Source: CALODP01 sp942492055
GTDB lineage: Bacteria; Bacteroidota; Ignavibacteria; Ignavibacteriales; Melioribacteraceae
Assembly: GCA_942492055.1 (NCBI GenBank)
Contig: CALODP010000004.1
Location: 26,125-90,124 of the forward strand
Length of the DNA stretch: 64,000 nt
Direction: 5' to 3'
Below, piece by piece: positions 1 through 7,042 of the stretch. Position 1 is the stretch's first letter. Each line of letters starts with the position of its first letter. The notes under the pieces are model-generated. The model saw only the letters and a program-made list of their open reading frames with translations, did no database searches and was not told where the DNA came from. The position numbers and the translations under genes are program-made.

Positions 1-60
1 ATTCCGGCATTATATCAATTAACTCAACGCAAAAAGTCCAGAGCTTAGGGAGTTATTAAT

Positions 61-1398
61 ATGAAAAAAATGAAGTTGATCTTATTGATGATGATATTCT
101 CCTTCGCAGCTGTTCAAGCTCAGGAGATAGATATAAATAAGTTTATAGATCTTGTAAAGAAAAACAATAAAGATTTAAGACTTGCTGCCAAAGAATTGGA
201 ATTGGCCGAAGAGCAAGAGGCGGAGGCACGTTCAAATGCCTTCCCTCAGATCAATGCCGAAGGTTCTTACAACCGTAATCTGAAAGAAGCCTATATGTAT
301 GCGGATTTCAGCGGATTGATGGATATGTTGCCATTGCCTCCCGGTGCTCCGGCTCCTTCGGGACCAAGCAAGTTTAAAATTAATTACAAAAATACTTTCG
401 ATTTTCAGACCGTAGTTAGTCAGCAAATCTTTAACTATACTGTCTTCAACGCTATTAAAGCAGCAAAACAGTACGAGAAATTAACCGATTACGCTTACGA
501 CGCTACAATGCACGGTATAATTAACGCCTCGAAAAAAGCCTTCTACCAAACATTGCTTTTGGAAGAAGTTGTTAAGGTAAACAAGAATGCCGAGAAGAAT
601 GCAAAAGAGAACTACGATAATGTTAAAAACAAATTCGATCAGGGAGTAGTATCACAATTCGAATTGTTGCAAGCCGAAGTTAGATGGAAAAATCTAATTC
701 CGAATACTACACAATCAGAGAGGAATTTGCAGCTTGCTTTGAACAGTCTCAAAATGTTGGCCGGTGTTCCGGTTGATAGCAAATTCGATATTACAGGTAC
801 TTTGGAAACATTCCCTGTTCTACCTCCTTCATTGGAGCTGACAGCAGTTTTGAAGAACCGCCCCGATTATAACGCTATGATGTGGGAAAAGAATTTGCGT
901 GAAACAAATATTACTGTCGAGCAATCCGGACATTTCCCTATGCTCTATGGAACATTTGTCTACAAATTCAATGCGCAGTCGGATGAATTCAAGTTCGAAA
1001 ATGATAATAATTATCTGATTGCCGGTCTGACTGTAAAGATTCCTATCTTCTCCGGAATGAATGTTTCTGCCAAAGTTCAGAAAGCTCAGATAGAAGTTGA
1101 TAAGGCTAAAATTAAAATCGCTAAGAAAGAGGATGAAATCTATACCGAATTGGCTAATCTTTCTCTGATGATGAATGAAGCTAAAGGTAGAATCGCCTCG
1201 GCTCAAACAACTCTCGAAACAGCCGAAAAGGCTTTCGAAATTGCCGAGAACAGTAACAAAAACGGATTAGCTACTCAGTTGGAATTGAAAGACGCCAGAG
1301 TCGGTTTCGATCAGGCTACTTTGAATTACTATGCGGCTGTTTACGACTATCTCGAAGCATATTTCGATTGGCAACTTGCAAATGGTATTCTAGAATAG
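61..1398 (+). CDS. TolC-family outer membrane efflux protein
   Basis: Outer membrane channel protein of the TolC/OEP family, the outer membrane exit of tripartite efflux or type I secretion systems. The 445-aa length is usual for the family. Residues 1-20 form a signal peptide ending AVQA before a predicted cut at Q21. The rest is rich in Ala, Glu and Lys in long heptad-like helices, with the two-fold internal repeat expected of TolC: a first OEP half near residues 25-220 and a second near 245-440. The start is supported by AGGGAG at 47-52. No membrane-fusion or inner-membrane pump gene is visible downstream, so its partners probably lie upstream, outside the window. The family is clear; the substrate cannot be told. 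Confidence 0.9.
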   Translation: MKKMKLILLMMIFSFAAVQAQEIDINKFIDLVKKNNKDLRLAAKELELAEEQEAEARSNAFPQINAEGSYNRNLKEAYMYADFSGLMDMLPLPPGAPAPSGPSKFKINYKNTFDFQTVVSQQIFNYTVFNAIKAAKQYEKLTDYAYDATMHGIINASKKAFYQTLLLEEVVKVNKNAEKNAKENYDNVKNKFDQGVVSQFELLQAEVRWKNLIPNTTQSERNLQLALNSLKMLAGVPVDSKFDITGTLETFPVLPPSLELTAVLKNRPDYNAMMWEKNLRETNITVEQSGHFPMLYGTFVYKFNAQSDEFKFENDNNYLIAGLTVKIPIFSGMNVSAKVQKAQIEVDKAKIKIAKKEDEIYTELANLSLMMNEAKGRIASAQTTLETAEKAFEIAENSNKNGLATQLELKDARVGFDQATLNYYAAVYDYLEAYFDWQLANGILE

Positions 1399-1488
1399 AA
1401 TTTGTTTAACACAAATTCTTGAAAGTAATAACCAAAATTGATTATATTGAAATAAAGTTCTTTGTAAATGCTGAGATGAAGAGTTTGT

Positions 1489-1523
1489 CGGGGTTATCTT
1501 AAGGTAATATTAAGATAATCCCG
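1489..1523 (+). terminator. Stem-loop after the TolC gene
   Basis: Inverted repeat of about 13 bp (1489-1501 against 1511-1523, with one G.T pair) and a 9-nt loop, 90 bp after the TolC stop. No T-tract follows, so termination is inferred from position and stem strength. Confidence 0.45.
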
Positions 1524-1572
1524 GCTATATATAAATGCTTGCGATATTTTTCCGCATAAAAGGGAGATAGTT

Positions 1573-2349
1573 ATGAAAGACAAAAAGCATCTCGAATTTT
1601 CTAACGAAGCGATGGAGTGCCAAATTGATGGCGCTATTGCTATTCTACGTTCTAAAGCAAACGCTTTCGAAACTCTTACAAACATCGAAGCAAACGGAAT
1701 TATATTCAAATGGTTCGACGCCGTTGAAGCTGACCCTGATATTAAGGTTGTAATTGCTTACAATAGCCCCGGATGCTATTGCGAATTTGAGTATAATAAA
1801 TTTCTATCCGATCTTGTAGGTAAAGAACTCGATATTGAAAACCCCATTCACATTAAATCCTTTGAAAAAGACCGCATAAGAGCTATTGAAATCAATATGC
1901 TTATGAACTATATCAGAAAACTAATTGGTTTTAAGAAGATTGTTATTAACGCTCTCTGCGGCCAAATTGTAACCCCTTTCTTCGGATTGAGCTTAGCCGG
2001 AGATTTCCGTTTTGCAGCCTATAACATGAAGTATACTTTCTCACATGTCAAATACGGACTACATCCCAGCGGTGCGCTTCCCTTTTTTCTCCCAAGATTC
2101 CTCGGGCACCCTAAATCCGAAGAGTATCTCTTTAGGGGAGGGGAAATCCCGGCTATCGAAGCAAAGTCACTCGGCCTGGTAAATGAGACAGTCCCTCAAG
2201 ACAGGTTAGAAGAATATTGTATGCAAGAAGCAAAAAAGCTGTGCGAACTCGATGTCCATGTAATTCGATCCACAAAAAATCTTCTGTGCAACTTCGAAGA
2301 AGAGTTCGAACGATATATAGAGCGCGAAAGCAAGTATAAATATTCCTAA
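1573..2349 (+). CDS. Crotonase-fold (enoyl-CoA hydratase/isomerase-like) protein with altered active site
   Basis: A 258-aa protein of crotonase-superfamily length and fold pattern. Recognisable parts are the first oxyanion-hole region (around SPGCYCEFEYNKF, residues 64-76), the second (GQIVTPFFGLSLAGDFRFA, about 137-155) and the C-terminal helical segment (LGLVNETVPQDRLEEY). True hydratases carry a Glu in the GGxELAxxxD motif and another in a PE motif about 20 residues later. Here the aligned positions read as Ser (GLSLAGD) and as SH (FSHVKYGLHPSG), so both catalytic acids seem absent. It may be a thioesterase, isomerase or decarboxylase-type member, or a non-catalytic acyl-CoA binder. The start has AGGGAG at 1560-1565. 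It is a monocistronic gene ending in a strong terminator. Family confident, reaction unknown. Confidence 0.75.
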   Translation: MKDKKHLEFSNEAMECQIDGAIAILRSKANAFETLTNIEANGIIFKWFDAVEADPDIKVVIAYNSPGCYCEFEYNKFLSDLVGKELDIENPIHIKSFEKDRIRAIEINMLMNYIRKLIGFKKIVINALCGQIVTPFFGLSLAGDFRFAAYNMKYTFSHVKYGLHPSGALPFFLPRFLGHPKSEEYLFRGGEIPAIEAKSLGLVNETVPQDRLEEYCMQEAKKLCELDVHVIRSTKNLLCNFEEEFERYIERESKYKYS

Positions 2350-2357
2350 TATATAAT

Positions 2358-2389
2358 TAAAAGAGGATCCTAAATGTGATCCTCTTTTA
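2358..2389 (+). terminator. Intrinsic terminator
   Basis: Perfect 12-bp inverted repeat (2358-2369 with 2378-2389) around an 8-nt loop, just after the crotonase-like gene. The descending arm ends in TTTT. Confidence 0.8.
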
Positions 2390-2493
2390 CTCCAATAATT
2401 GTCCGTCGCAAACGAGTATCAATTTGACTTTTCTCAATTCATTTCAATTGCAGTAATATCATCAAAGTTGCTATTTCAGACATCATATTTCGT

Positions 2494-2929
2494 TGAATAA
2501 CCCCAAAAGATTAGTGAGGAAGAACAAAATATTGGTGAGGAGTTATATTTTAATTCTGAGGAGCTTCGTTTCTTTGATGAGGAACTATAAAGTATTAGTG
2601 AGGAGCAACGAATAATAGTTGAGGATCTTTAAGGAATAGCTGAGATACTTCAGCTAACCGGTGAGTAATCATATTAATTTGTTGAGATACAATCAATCAT
2701 TTTTGAGGAAGGAAGAAAACATAATAAATTATAGTTCCTCGCATAAACCTCAAAATATCTCAGCTATATTTTGTAATAGTATTTCATAGATTATTTATTC
2801 CTCACTTCTGATAAGTTCTTAATCTTTTATAATTATATCTTCCTATAGAGTTATTTTAGCTTCCTACACGAAAACCTATAAATATTATTTGAAGAATAGA
2901 GTCCCTCAATATAATATCGTAGTTCCTCA
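2494..2929. repeat. Phased 21-bp repeat array with two opposed arms
   Basis: On the + strand, eleven consecutive units start with TGA at 2494, 2515, 2536, 2557, 2578, 2599, 2620, 2641, 2662, 2683 and 2704, exactly 21 bp apart. Seven read TGAGGA; three read TGAG plus AT or TA; the first is TGAATA. The other 15 bp of each unit vary, with a weak TTAG-like end. In the second arm the reverse complement (TCCTCA-like) occurs at 2736, 2757, 2799, 2841 and 2862 in 21-bp register, then at 2903 and 2924 after a 1-bp slip; units at 2778, 2820 and 2883 are unrecognisable. An 11-bp perfect inverted repeat (2637-2647 with 2756-2766) links the arms. It is not coding, because each unit would place TGA in one frame, and not CRISPR, because the constant part is only about 6 bp. 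Function unknown. Confidence 0.85.
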
Positions 2930-3213
2930 CTATTCGTCAATCACCGGTGACACTCCTTATACGATCAGTTGGAAGTTTATCGACGTATGATAATCCAATT
3001 TGATCATGGAATGATAAAATGTAATTACATAAAGGCTTTTGAAGAGCTAGTAAGTTTTATCGATTAGTGTATACTTTGCTTCGGTAATCCCTTAGTACTA
3101 ATCTTACAGGATACAAAAGTGGAGGTCTTTCTTATAAACAATGCTGTTAACTAAAGGAAACAATTCAGTATGAATTACTCTTTATGCTTTTTAATCCCAA
3201 TTAGTATCGTGCG

Positions 3214-3307
3214 TACTGTCTCGGATCCGGCTTTGACGTGAGTGGAATCGAAGTAAGCTTTATTCAAGATGAAATTGCTTAAATAATCCTCCCGAATCCC
3301 CTCGGGG
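3214..3307. repeat. Dispersed palindromic (REP-like) element, copy 1
   Basis: The segment 3214-3260 matches 27667-27713 closely; the core from CGGCTTTGACG to AAGTAAGCTT differs at 3 of 33 positions. It is followed about 40 bp later by CCCCTCGGGG (3298-3307), a shortened form of the palindrome at 27741-27760. The core GAGTGGAATCGAAG is a decayed form of the GAGCGGAGTCGAAG unit in copy 2. Confidence 0.7.
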
Positions 3308-3500
3308 CACATGCTTTATTATTAACTACTTTGTTATTCTCTTAAGTTGGTCGCATTGGTCATATAAAAGAGGCCAGAGAATAATATTATTAGACTGAAT
3401 TAAAAAATGCGAATACGGCTTGAAATCAAGGGGTATTCGAAGGTTATTAAAAAAAAATAAAAAATAATTAGATTTTTCTTGACAAGGTTTGCGCATATAA

Positions 3501-3540
3501 GTATTTTTATATCGATAAAAATTTATCGATATAAAAATAC
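3501..3540. promoter_or_regulatory. 40-bp palindrome in the rex promoter region (candidate operator)
   Basis: Arms 3501-3519 and 3522-3540 are a perfect 19-bp inverted repeat with a 2-nt centre (AA). Each arm contains the 8-bp palindrome TATCGATA (3510-3517 and 3525-3532). It lies 7 bp before the rex ATG, and a TTGACA box sits at 3479-3484. This looks like an operator for rex and the hydrogenase operon. It is not the classical Rex site (TTGTGAAN6TTCACAA-like), so either Rex here has a different specificity or another regulator binds. Confidence 0.6.
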
Positions 3541-3547
3541 CGATATT

Positions 3548-4192
3548 ATGAGTGAAAAAGAGATAATAACAGCACCAATTCCAACGATAAGAAGATTACC
3601 AAGGTATATACATCTTCTTACCAGATTGAAGCGAGATAACGTAGAAGTTCTATCTACAACTCGAATTGCCGAAGAGTTAGGCTTTGAGGCAATCCAGGTA
3701 AGGAAAGATATTGCGGTAACCGGAATCGTTGGTAAACCAAAGAAGGGTTACGACTTAGATGAATTGCTAAACGCTTTGAGACATTTTTTGAATTGGGATA
3801 ATAATACAGATGCTTTTTTGGTAGGTGTTGGCGCTCTTGGTAAAGCTATTTTAGGATACTCGAATTTTAAGAGTTACGGATTGAATGTGTTAGCTGCTTT
3901 TGATTCTGATATTAATAAGATTGGTACGAAGTATAATGGTGTCGAGATTTTCCCTGTCGATAAATTAGATGATTTGATACAACGATTACGTGTGCATATT
4001 GGTGTGATTACGGTGCCGGCTTCTGAAGCACAATTTGTGGCCGATTTGATGGTAAAGGGTGGTGTTAAGGCTATTTGGAACTTTGCTCCGAGAGCAATTA
4101 AAGTTCCTAGTGAAATTATTTTGGAGAATGTTCATTTATCTCAAAGTTTGGCTGTTTTAACCCACAAATTGTCGCAGATGAACGATGAATGA
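3548..4192 (+). CDS. rex: Redox-sensing transcriptional repressor Rex
   Basis: NADH/NAD+-responsive repressor. Starting at ATG 3548 gives 214 aa, the usual Rex length. The N-terminal winged helix covers about residues 1-80 (starting PTIRRLPRYI, with VRKDIAVTG as recognition region). The Rossmann domain follows with the nucleotide motif GVGALGKAI (about 92-100) and the acidic pair FDSD that binds the adenosine ribose. A longer reading from TTG 3479 would run through the 40-bp palindrome and use the -35-like TTGACA as its start, so it was rejected. The gene heads the hydrogenase operon and overlaps the palindrome-flanked promoter, so autoregulation and NADH-dependent control of hydCBA are likely. 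Confidence 0.93.
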   Translation: MSEKEIITAPIPTIRRLPRYIHLLTRLKRDNVEVLSTTRIAEELGFEAIQVRKDIAVTGIVGKPKKGYDLDELLNALRHFLNWDNNTDAFLVGVGALGKAILGYSNFKSYGLNVLAAFDSDINKIGTKYNGVEIFPVDKLDDLIQRLRVHIGVITVPASEAQFVADLMVKGGVKAIWNFAPRAIKVPSEIILENVHLSQSLAVLTHKLSQMNDE

Positions 4193-4205
4193 TTGGAGAT
4201 ATACG

Positions 4206-4616
4206 ATGAAGAAGGATACGATACATCTGAAGATTAAAATGTACGGATCAGATGAAATTGATTTAACTAAAATTTTTGATATTAACGGTCACCTAAGACA
4301 AGAATTCGTCAAAGGTGAAAAGAACAAGAAAGAAGTGAACATATTTTTCGATACCGATAATTATGATTCCGACAGAGCTGAGGTGACCGATTTTATCATC
4401 GATTCAATTGAAGAAAGGGGATATTCGGATTCGATCGAGTTTAAGATGGTTAAGAATTTTAAAGACGAAGAATTAGAGACATTGGTTGTTATTGGGAATA
4501 GAGTTATTAAGGAATCTAATCGATCCGAATTAAAGCAAATCATTAACTATGAGCTGAATAAGATAATCAACGAAAGATTATTTTATCGAGACAAAGAGAT
4601 TCGAAGAACTTCATAA
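4206..4616 (+). CDS. Uncharacterised small acidic protein in the hydrogenase operon
   Basis: A 136-aa cytoplasmic protein rich in charged residues, with no signal peptide, membrane segment or cysteine. Start ATG 4206 has GGAG at 4195-4198; ATG 4185, which overlaps the rex stop, is an alternative lacking a ribosome site. Two beta-rich halves seem separated by an acidic stretch (around NIFFDTDNYDSD), with a helical end (ELKQIINYELNKIINERL). In related operons of anaerobes (rex, small ATP-binding protein, hydC), this slot holds an anti-sigma-like ATPase, but no N- or G-box is seen here. I do not recognise the family. Its place between rex and hydC, with 13-15 bp spacing, implies a role tied to the hydrogenase. 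Confidence 0.7.
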   Translation: MKKDTIHLKIKMYGSDEIDLTKIFDINGHLRQEFVKGEKNKKEVNIFFDTDNYDSDRAEVTDFIIDSIEERGYSDSIEFKMVKNFKDEELETLVVIGNRVIKESNRSELKQIINYELNKIINERLFYRDKEIRRTS

Positions 4617-4631
4617 TCGGAGAAAGAAACG

Positions 4632-5141
4632 ATGTTCGATGGAAATTCCACTGTGATGGCAAGAAAGTTTGAAAAAGTTTGTGCTATACTGGAGAAATAC
4701 GAATATAACCAGCACAAACTCATTCCGATACTTCAAGCAGTTCAAGAGGAGTATCGATATTTACCTGAGAAGATTTTGACTTTTATCGCTTCTTCATTAG
4801 GTATATCTCCCGCCAAAATATATGGCGTTGCTACTTTTTATTCTCACTTTGCCCTTGAGCCTAAGGGAAAATATGTTATTAAAGTTTGTAATGGTACTGC
4901 TTGTCATGTGAAGGATTCTATTCCTATTGCAGATGCTATGAGAAAGAGATTGGGACTTAGTACCGAAAAGGTTACGACTGACGATTTACTTTTTACTATA
5001 GAGACAGTTTCCTGTTTAGGAGCATGTGGTTTGGCTCCTGTTGTTGTAATCAATGAAGATGTGCACGGACAAATGAATCCTGAGAAAGCCGTTGCGTTGA
5101 TTGAAGACATTATTAAAGAGGAGAATGGGAATGGTAAATAA
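4632..5141 (+). CDS. hydC: [FeFe]-hydrogenase subunit HydC (NuoE-like, [2Fe-2S])
   Basis: A 169-aa NuoE/HydC homologue, the smallest subunit of the trimeric cytoplasmic HydABC hydrogenase, passing electrons between flavin and iron-sulfur clusters. It has a helical N-terminal domain (about 10-80) and a thioredoxin-like [2Fe-2S] domain with ligands C86, C91, C128 and C132 in the CxxxxC...CxxxC pattern. Start ATG 4632 has GGAG at 4619-4622; M9 is an alternative without such support. The gene ends 11 nt inside hydB, indicating coupled translation. Known HydABC enzymes oxidise NADH and reduced ferredoxin together to form H2 (electron confurcation); whether this complex is bifurcating is inferred from subunit make-up only. 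Confidence 0.92.
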   Translation: MFDGNSTVMARKFEKVCAILEKYEYNQHKLIPILQAVQEEYRYLPEKILTFIASSLGISPAKIYGVATFYSHFALEPKGKYVIKVCNGTACHVKDSIPIADAMRKRLGLSTEKVTTDDLLFTIETVSCLGACGLAPVVVINEDVHGQMNPEKAVALIEDIIKEENGNGK

Positions 5142-7041
5142 TGTAATCGATCTGGAGAAAATTAAAGCAGAATATATACTAAATCATAGTCTTGTAAAGC
5201 GCAGAATCATTGTATGTGCCGGAACAGGCTGTGTTGCGAACGGCTCTAAAAAAGTATTTGAAGAATTTCGTAATCAAATAAAAAATGTTGGTTTGGAAGC
5301 ATTAATCGATTTGAAATTCGAGCATGGAAGTCATGATCATGATAAGAATGTATTGCTTTCGGAAAGTGGTTGTCAGGGGTTTTGCCAGATGGGACCTTTG
5401 GTGACAATCGAACCGGATGGTATTCTTTACGTGAAAGTAAAGAAAGAGGACGTAGCGGAAATTGTACAAAAGTCTTTGGTTGAAAACAGCTTTGTAGAAA
5501 GATTACTTTATGTCGATCCGAATACGAATAAAAAATGCAAAGGACAGGAAGAGATTCCTTTTTATAAAAGACAACATAGAATTTTGTTGAAAGAATGCGG
5601 GAAAATTAATCCCGATGATATTGAAGAATATATTTCTATAGGAGGATATTCGGCAGCAAGGAAAGCTTACACGGTAATGAATCCTGAAGATATTTGTGAT
5701 GAGGTGAGTAAGTCTAAGTTACGTGGACGAGGTGGCGGTGGTTTTGCTACAGGTAGGAAATGGAATTTGACCAGGATTCAGGATGAGAAGAAGAAGTATA
5801 TAATATGTAACGGTGACGAAGGTGATCCAGGGGCTTTTATGGATAGATCTATTATGGAAGGCAATCCCCATTCGGTAATAGAAGGCATGATGATAGCTGC
5901 CAAGGCTTTCGGATCAGATGAAGGTTATGTGTATGTACGCGCCGAATATCCTCTGGCAGTAAAAAGAATGAAAAACGCTGTTGAGAGCGCAAAACGTATG
6001 GGCCTGTTAGGAGAGAACATCTTTGGCTCGGGGTGGAATTTTACTATTCATATTGTTGAGGGCGCTGGCGCTTTTGTGTGTGGTGAAGCTAGTGCTATGA
6101 TTGCGAGTATAGAAGGTCAGAGAGGTATGCCGCGCCCTAAACCACCCAGAACAGCGGAAAAAGGATTATGGGGAAAACCCACTGTTGTAAACAATGTAGA
6201 GACATTAGCCTCTGTGCCTGTGATTATCAGGTTGGGGGCTGATAAATATTTAAGCTGGGGAACTAACGGATCTCCCGGTACTAAAACATTCGCTCTGACC
6301 GGACACGTAGCAAATTCCGGTTTAATTGAAGTTCCTTTCGGAACAACTCTTCGTGAGATTATTTTCAATATTGGCGGTGGTGTAACAAGTAAAGACGGAA
6401 AAATCGAAAGTGATGGCCTTAAGGCTGTGCAGATCGGTGGTCCTTCCGGTGGTTGTTTAATACCTGAACATTTGGATTTGTCGATTGATTTTGATTCCCT
6501 GACTGAGATCGGTGCTATGGTTGGATCAGGTGGGTTAGTTGTAATGAACAAAGATACTTGTATGGTTCAGGTTGCAAGATTTTTTATGCAATTTACGCAA
6601 AATGAGTCTTGCGGAAAATGTGTTCTCTGCCGAGAAGGAACAAAACAGATGCTAGCGTTATTGGATGATATTATCGAGGGAAGAGGAACTCTCGATACTC
6701 TTGATTTATTGAAAGATCTGGGACACGCAGTACAAAAAGGATCACTTTGCGGATTAGGTAAGACGGCACCGAATCCGGTGCTATCGATGATGGATTACTT
6801 TAGGGATGAATATGTTGCTCATGTTGTTGATAAGAAATGTCCCGCCAAAAAATGCAAGGCACTCATGACACCGGAGATAGTTAGTGAATTATGTAAAGGA
6901 TGTGGATTATGTGCGAGGAAATGTCCGGTTGGAGCGATTACCGGGGTTAAGAAAGAACCGTATAAAATAAATGAAGAACTTTGTATAAAATGTGGCGCCT
7001 GCATAGAAGCTTGCAGATTTAACGCGGTTGTGGGAGGTTAA
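5131..7041 (+). CDS. hydB: [FeFe]-hydrogenase subunit HydB (NuoF-like, FMN/NADH)
   Basis: A 636-aa NADH-binding flavoprotein subunit. Domains: N-terminal thioredoxin-like [2Fe-2S] domain with C29, C34, C81 and C85; NuoF core with the glycine-rich GRGGGGFATGRKW (near residue 200), the acidic GDEGDPGAFMDR and CGEASAMI (near 316); SLBB region; [4Fe-4S] site SCGKCVLCREGT (near 492) plus a distant Cys in SLCGLGKTAP; C-terminal double [4Fe-4S] ferredoxin (two CxxCxxCxxxC sets, about 588-632). ATG 5131 was chosen because AGAGGAG (5117-5123) is well spaced to it; ATG 5125 lies too close. The make-up matches HydB of Thermotoga-type bifurcating enzymes. It overlaps hydC and abuts hydA. Confidence 0.93.
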   Translation: MVNNVIDLEKIKAEYILNHSLVKRRIIVCAGTGCVANGSKKVFEEFRNQIKNVGLEALIDLKFEHGSHDHDKNVLLSESGCQGFCQMGPLVTIEPDGILYVKVKKEDVAEIVQKSLVENSFVERLLYVDPNTNKKCKGQEEIPFYKRQHRILLKECGKINPDDIEEYISIGGYSAARKAYTVMNPEDICDEVSKSKLRGRGGGGFATGRKWNLTRIQDEKKKYIICNGDEGDPGAFMDRSIMEGNPHSVIEGMMIAAKAFGSDEGYVYVRAEYPLAVKRMKNAVESAKRMGLLGENIFGSGWNFTIHIVEGAGAFVCGEASAMIASIEGQRGMPRPKPPRTAEKGLWGKPTVVNNVETLASVPVIIRLGADKYLSWGTNGSPGTKTFALTGHVANSGLIEVPFGTTLREIIFNIGGGVTSKDGKIESDGLKAVQIGGPSGGCLIPEHLDLSIDFDSLTEIGAMVGSGGLVVMNKDTCMVQVARFFMQFTQNESCGKCVLCREGTKQMLALLDDIIEGRGTLDTLDLLKDLGHAVQKGSLCGLGKTAPNPVLSMMDYFRDEYVAHVVDKKCPAKKCKALMTPEIVSELCKGCGLCARKCPVGAITGVKKEPYKINEELCIKCGACIEACRFNAVVGG

Positions 7042-7042
7042 T

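Larger units (their letters stand above)
2390..3478. other. Gene-free spacer of about 1.1 kb
   Basis: No reading frame here has a credible start, codon pattern or length, and stops are frequent in all frames. Contents: the 21-bp phased array (2494-2929), a TCACCGGTGA palindrome right after it (2941-2950), unstructured AT-rich DNA (2951-3210), a dispersed palindromic element (3214-3307), and an AT-rich run leading to the rex promoter. No tRNA-like cloverleaf was seen. Confidence 0.7.

Noticed and set aside
2494..2929. CRISPR array or coding heptad repeat
   Set aside because: The constant part is only about 6 bp, too short for a CRISPR repeat, and there are no cas genes. Every unit of the + arm puts TGA in one frame, and the other frames also have stops, so a 7-residue protein repeat is excluded.
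3479..3547. Longer Rex starting at TTG 3479
   Set aside because: It would translate the 40-bp palindrome, its start codon is part of a TTGACA promoter-like box, and the extra residues (rich in Ile, Tyr and Lys) do not belong to the family.
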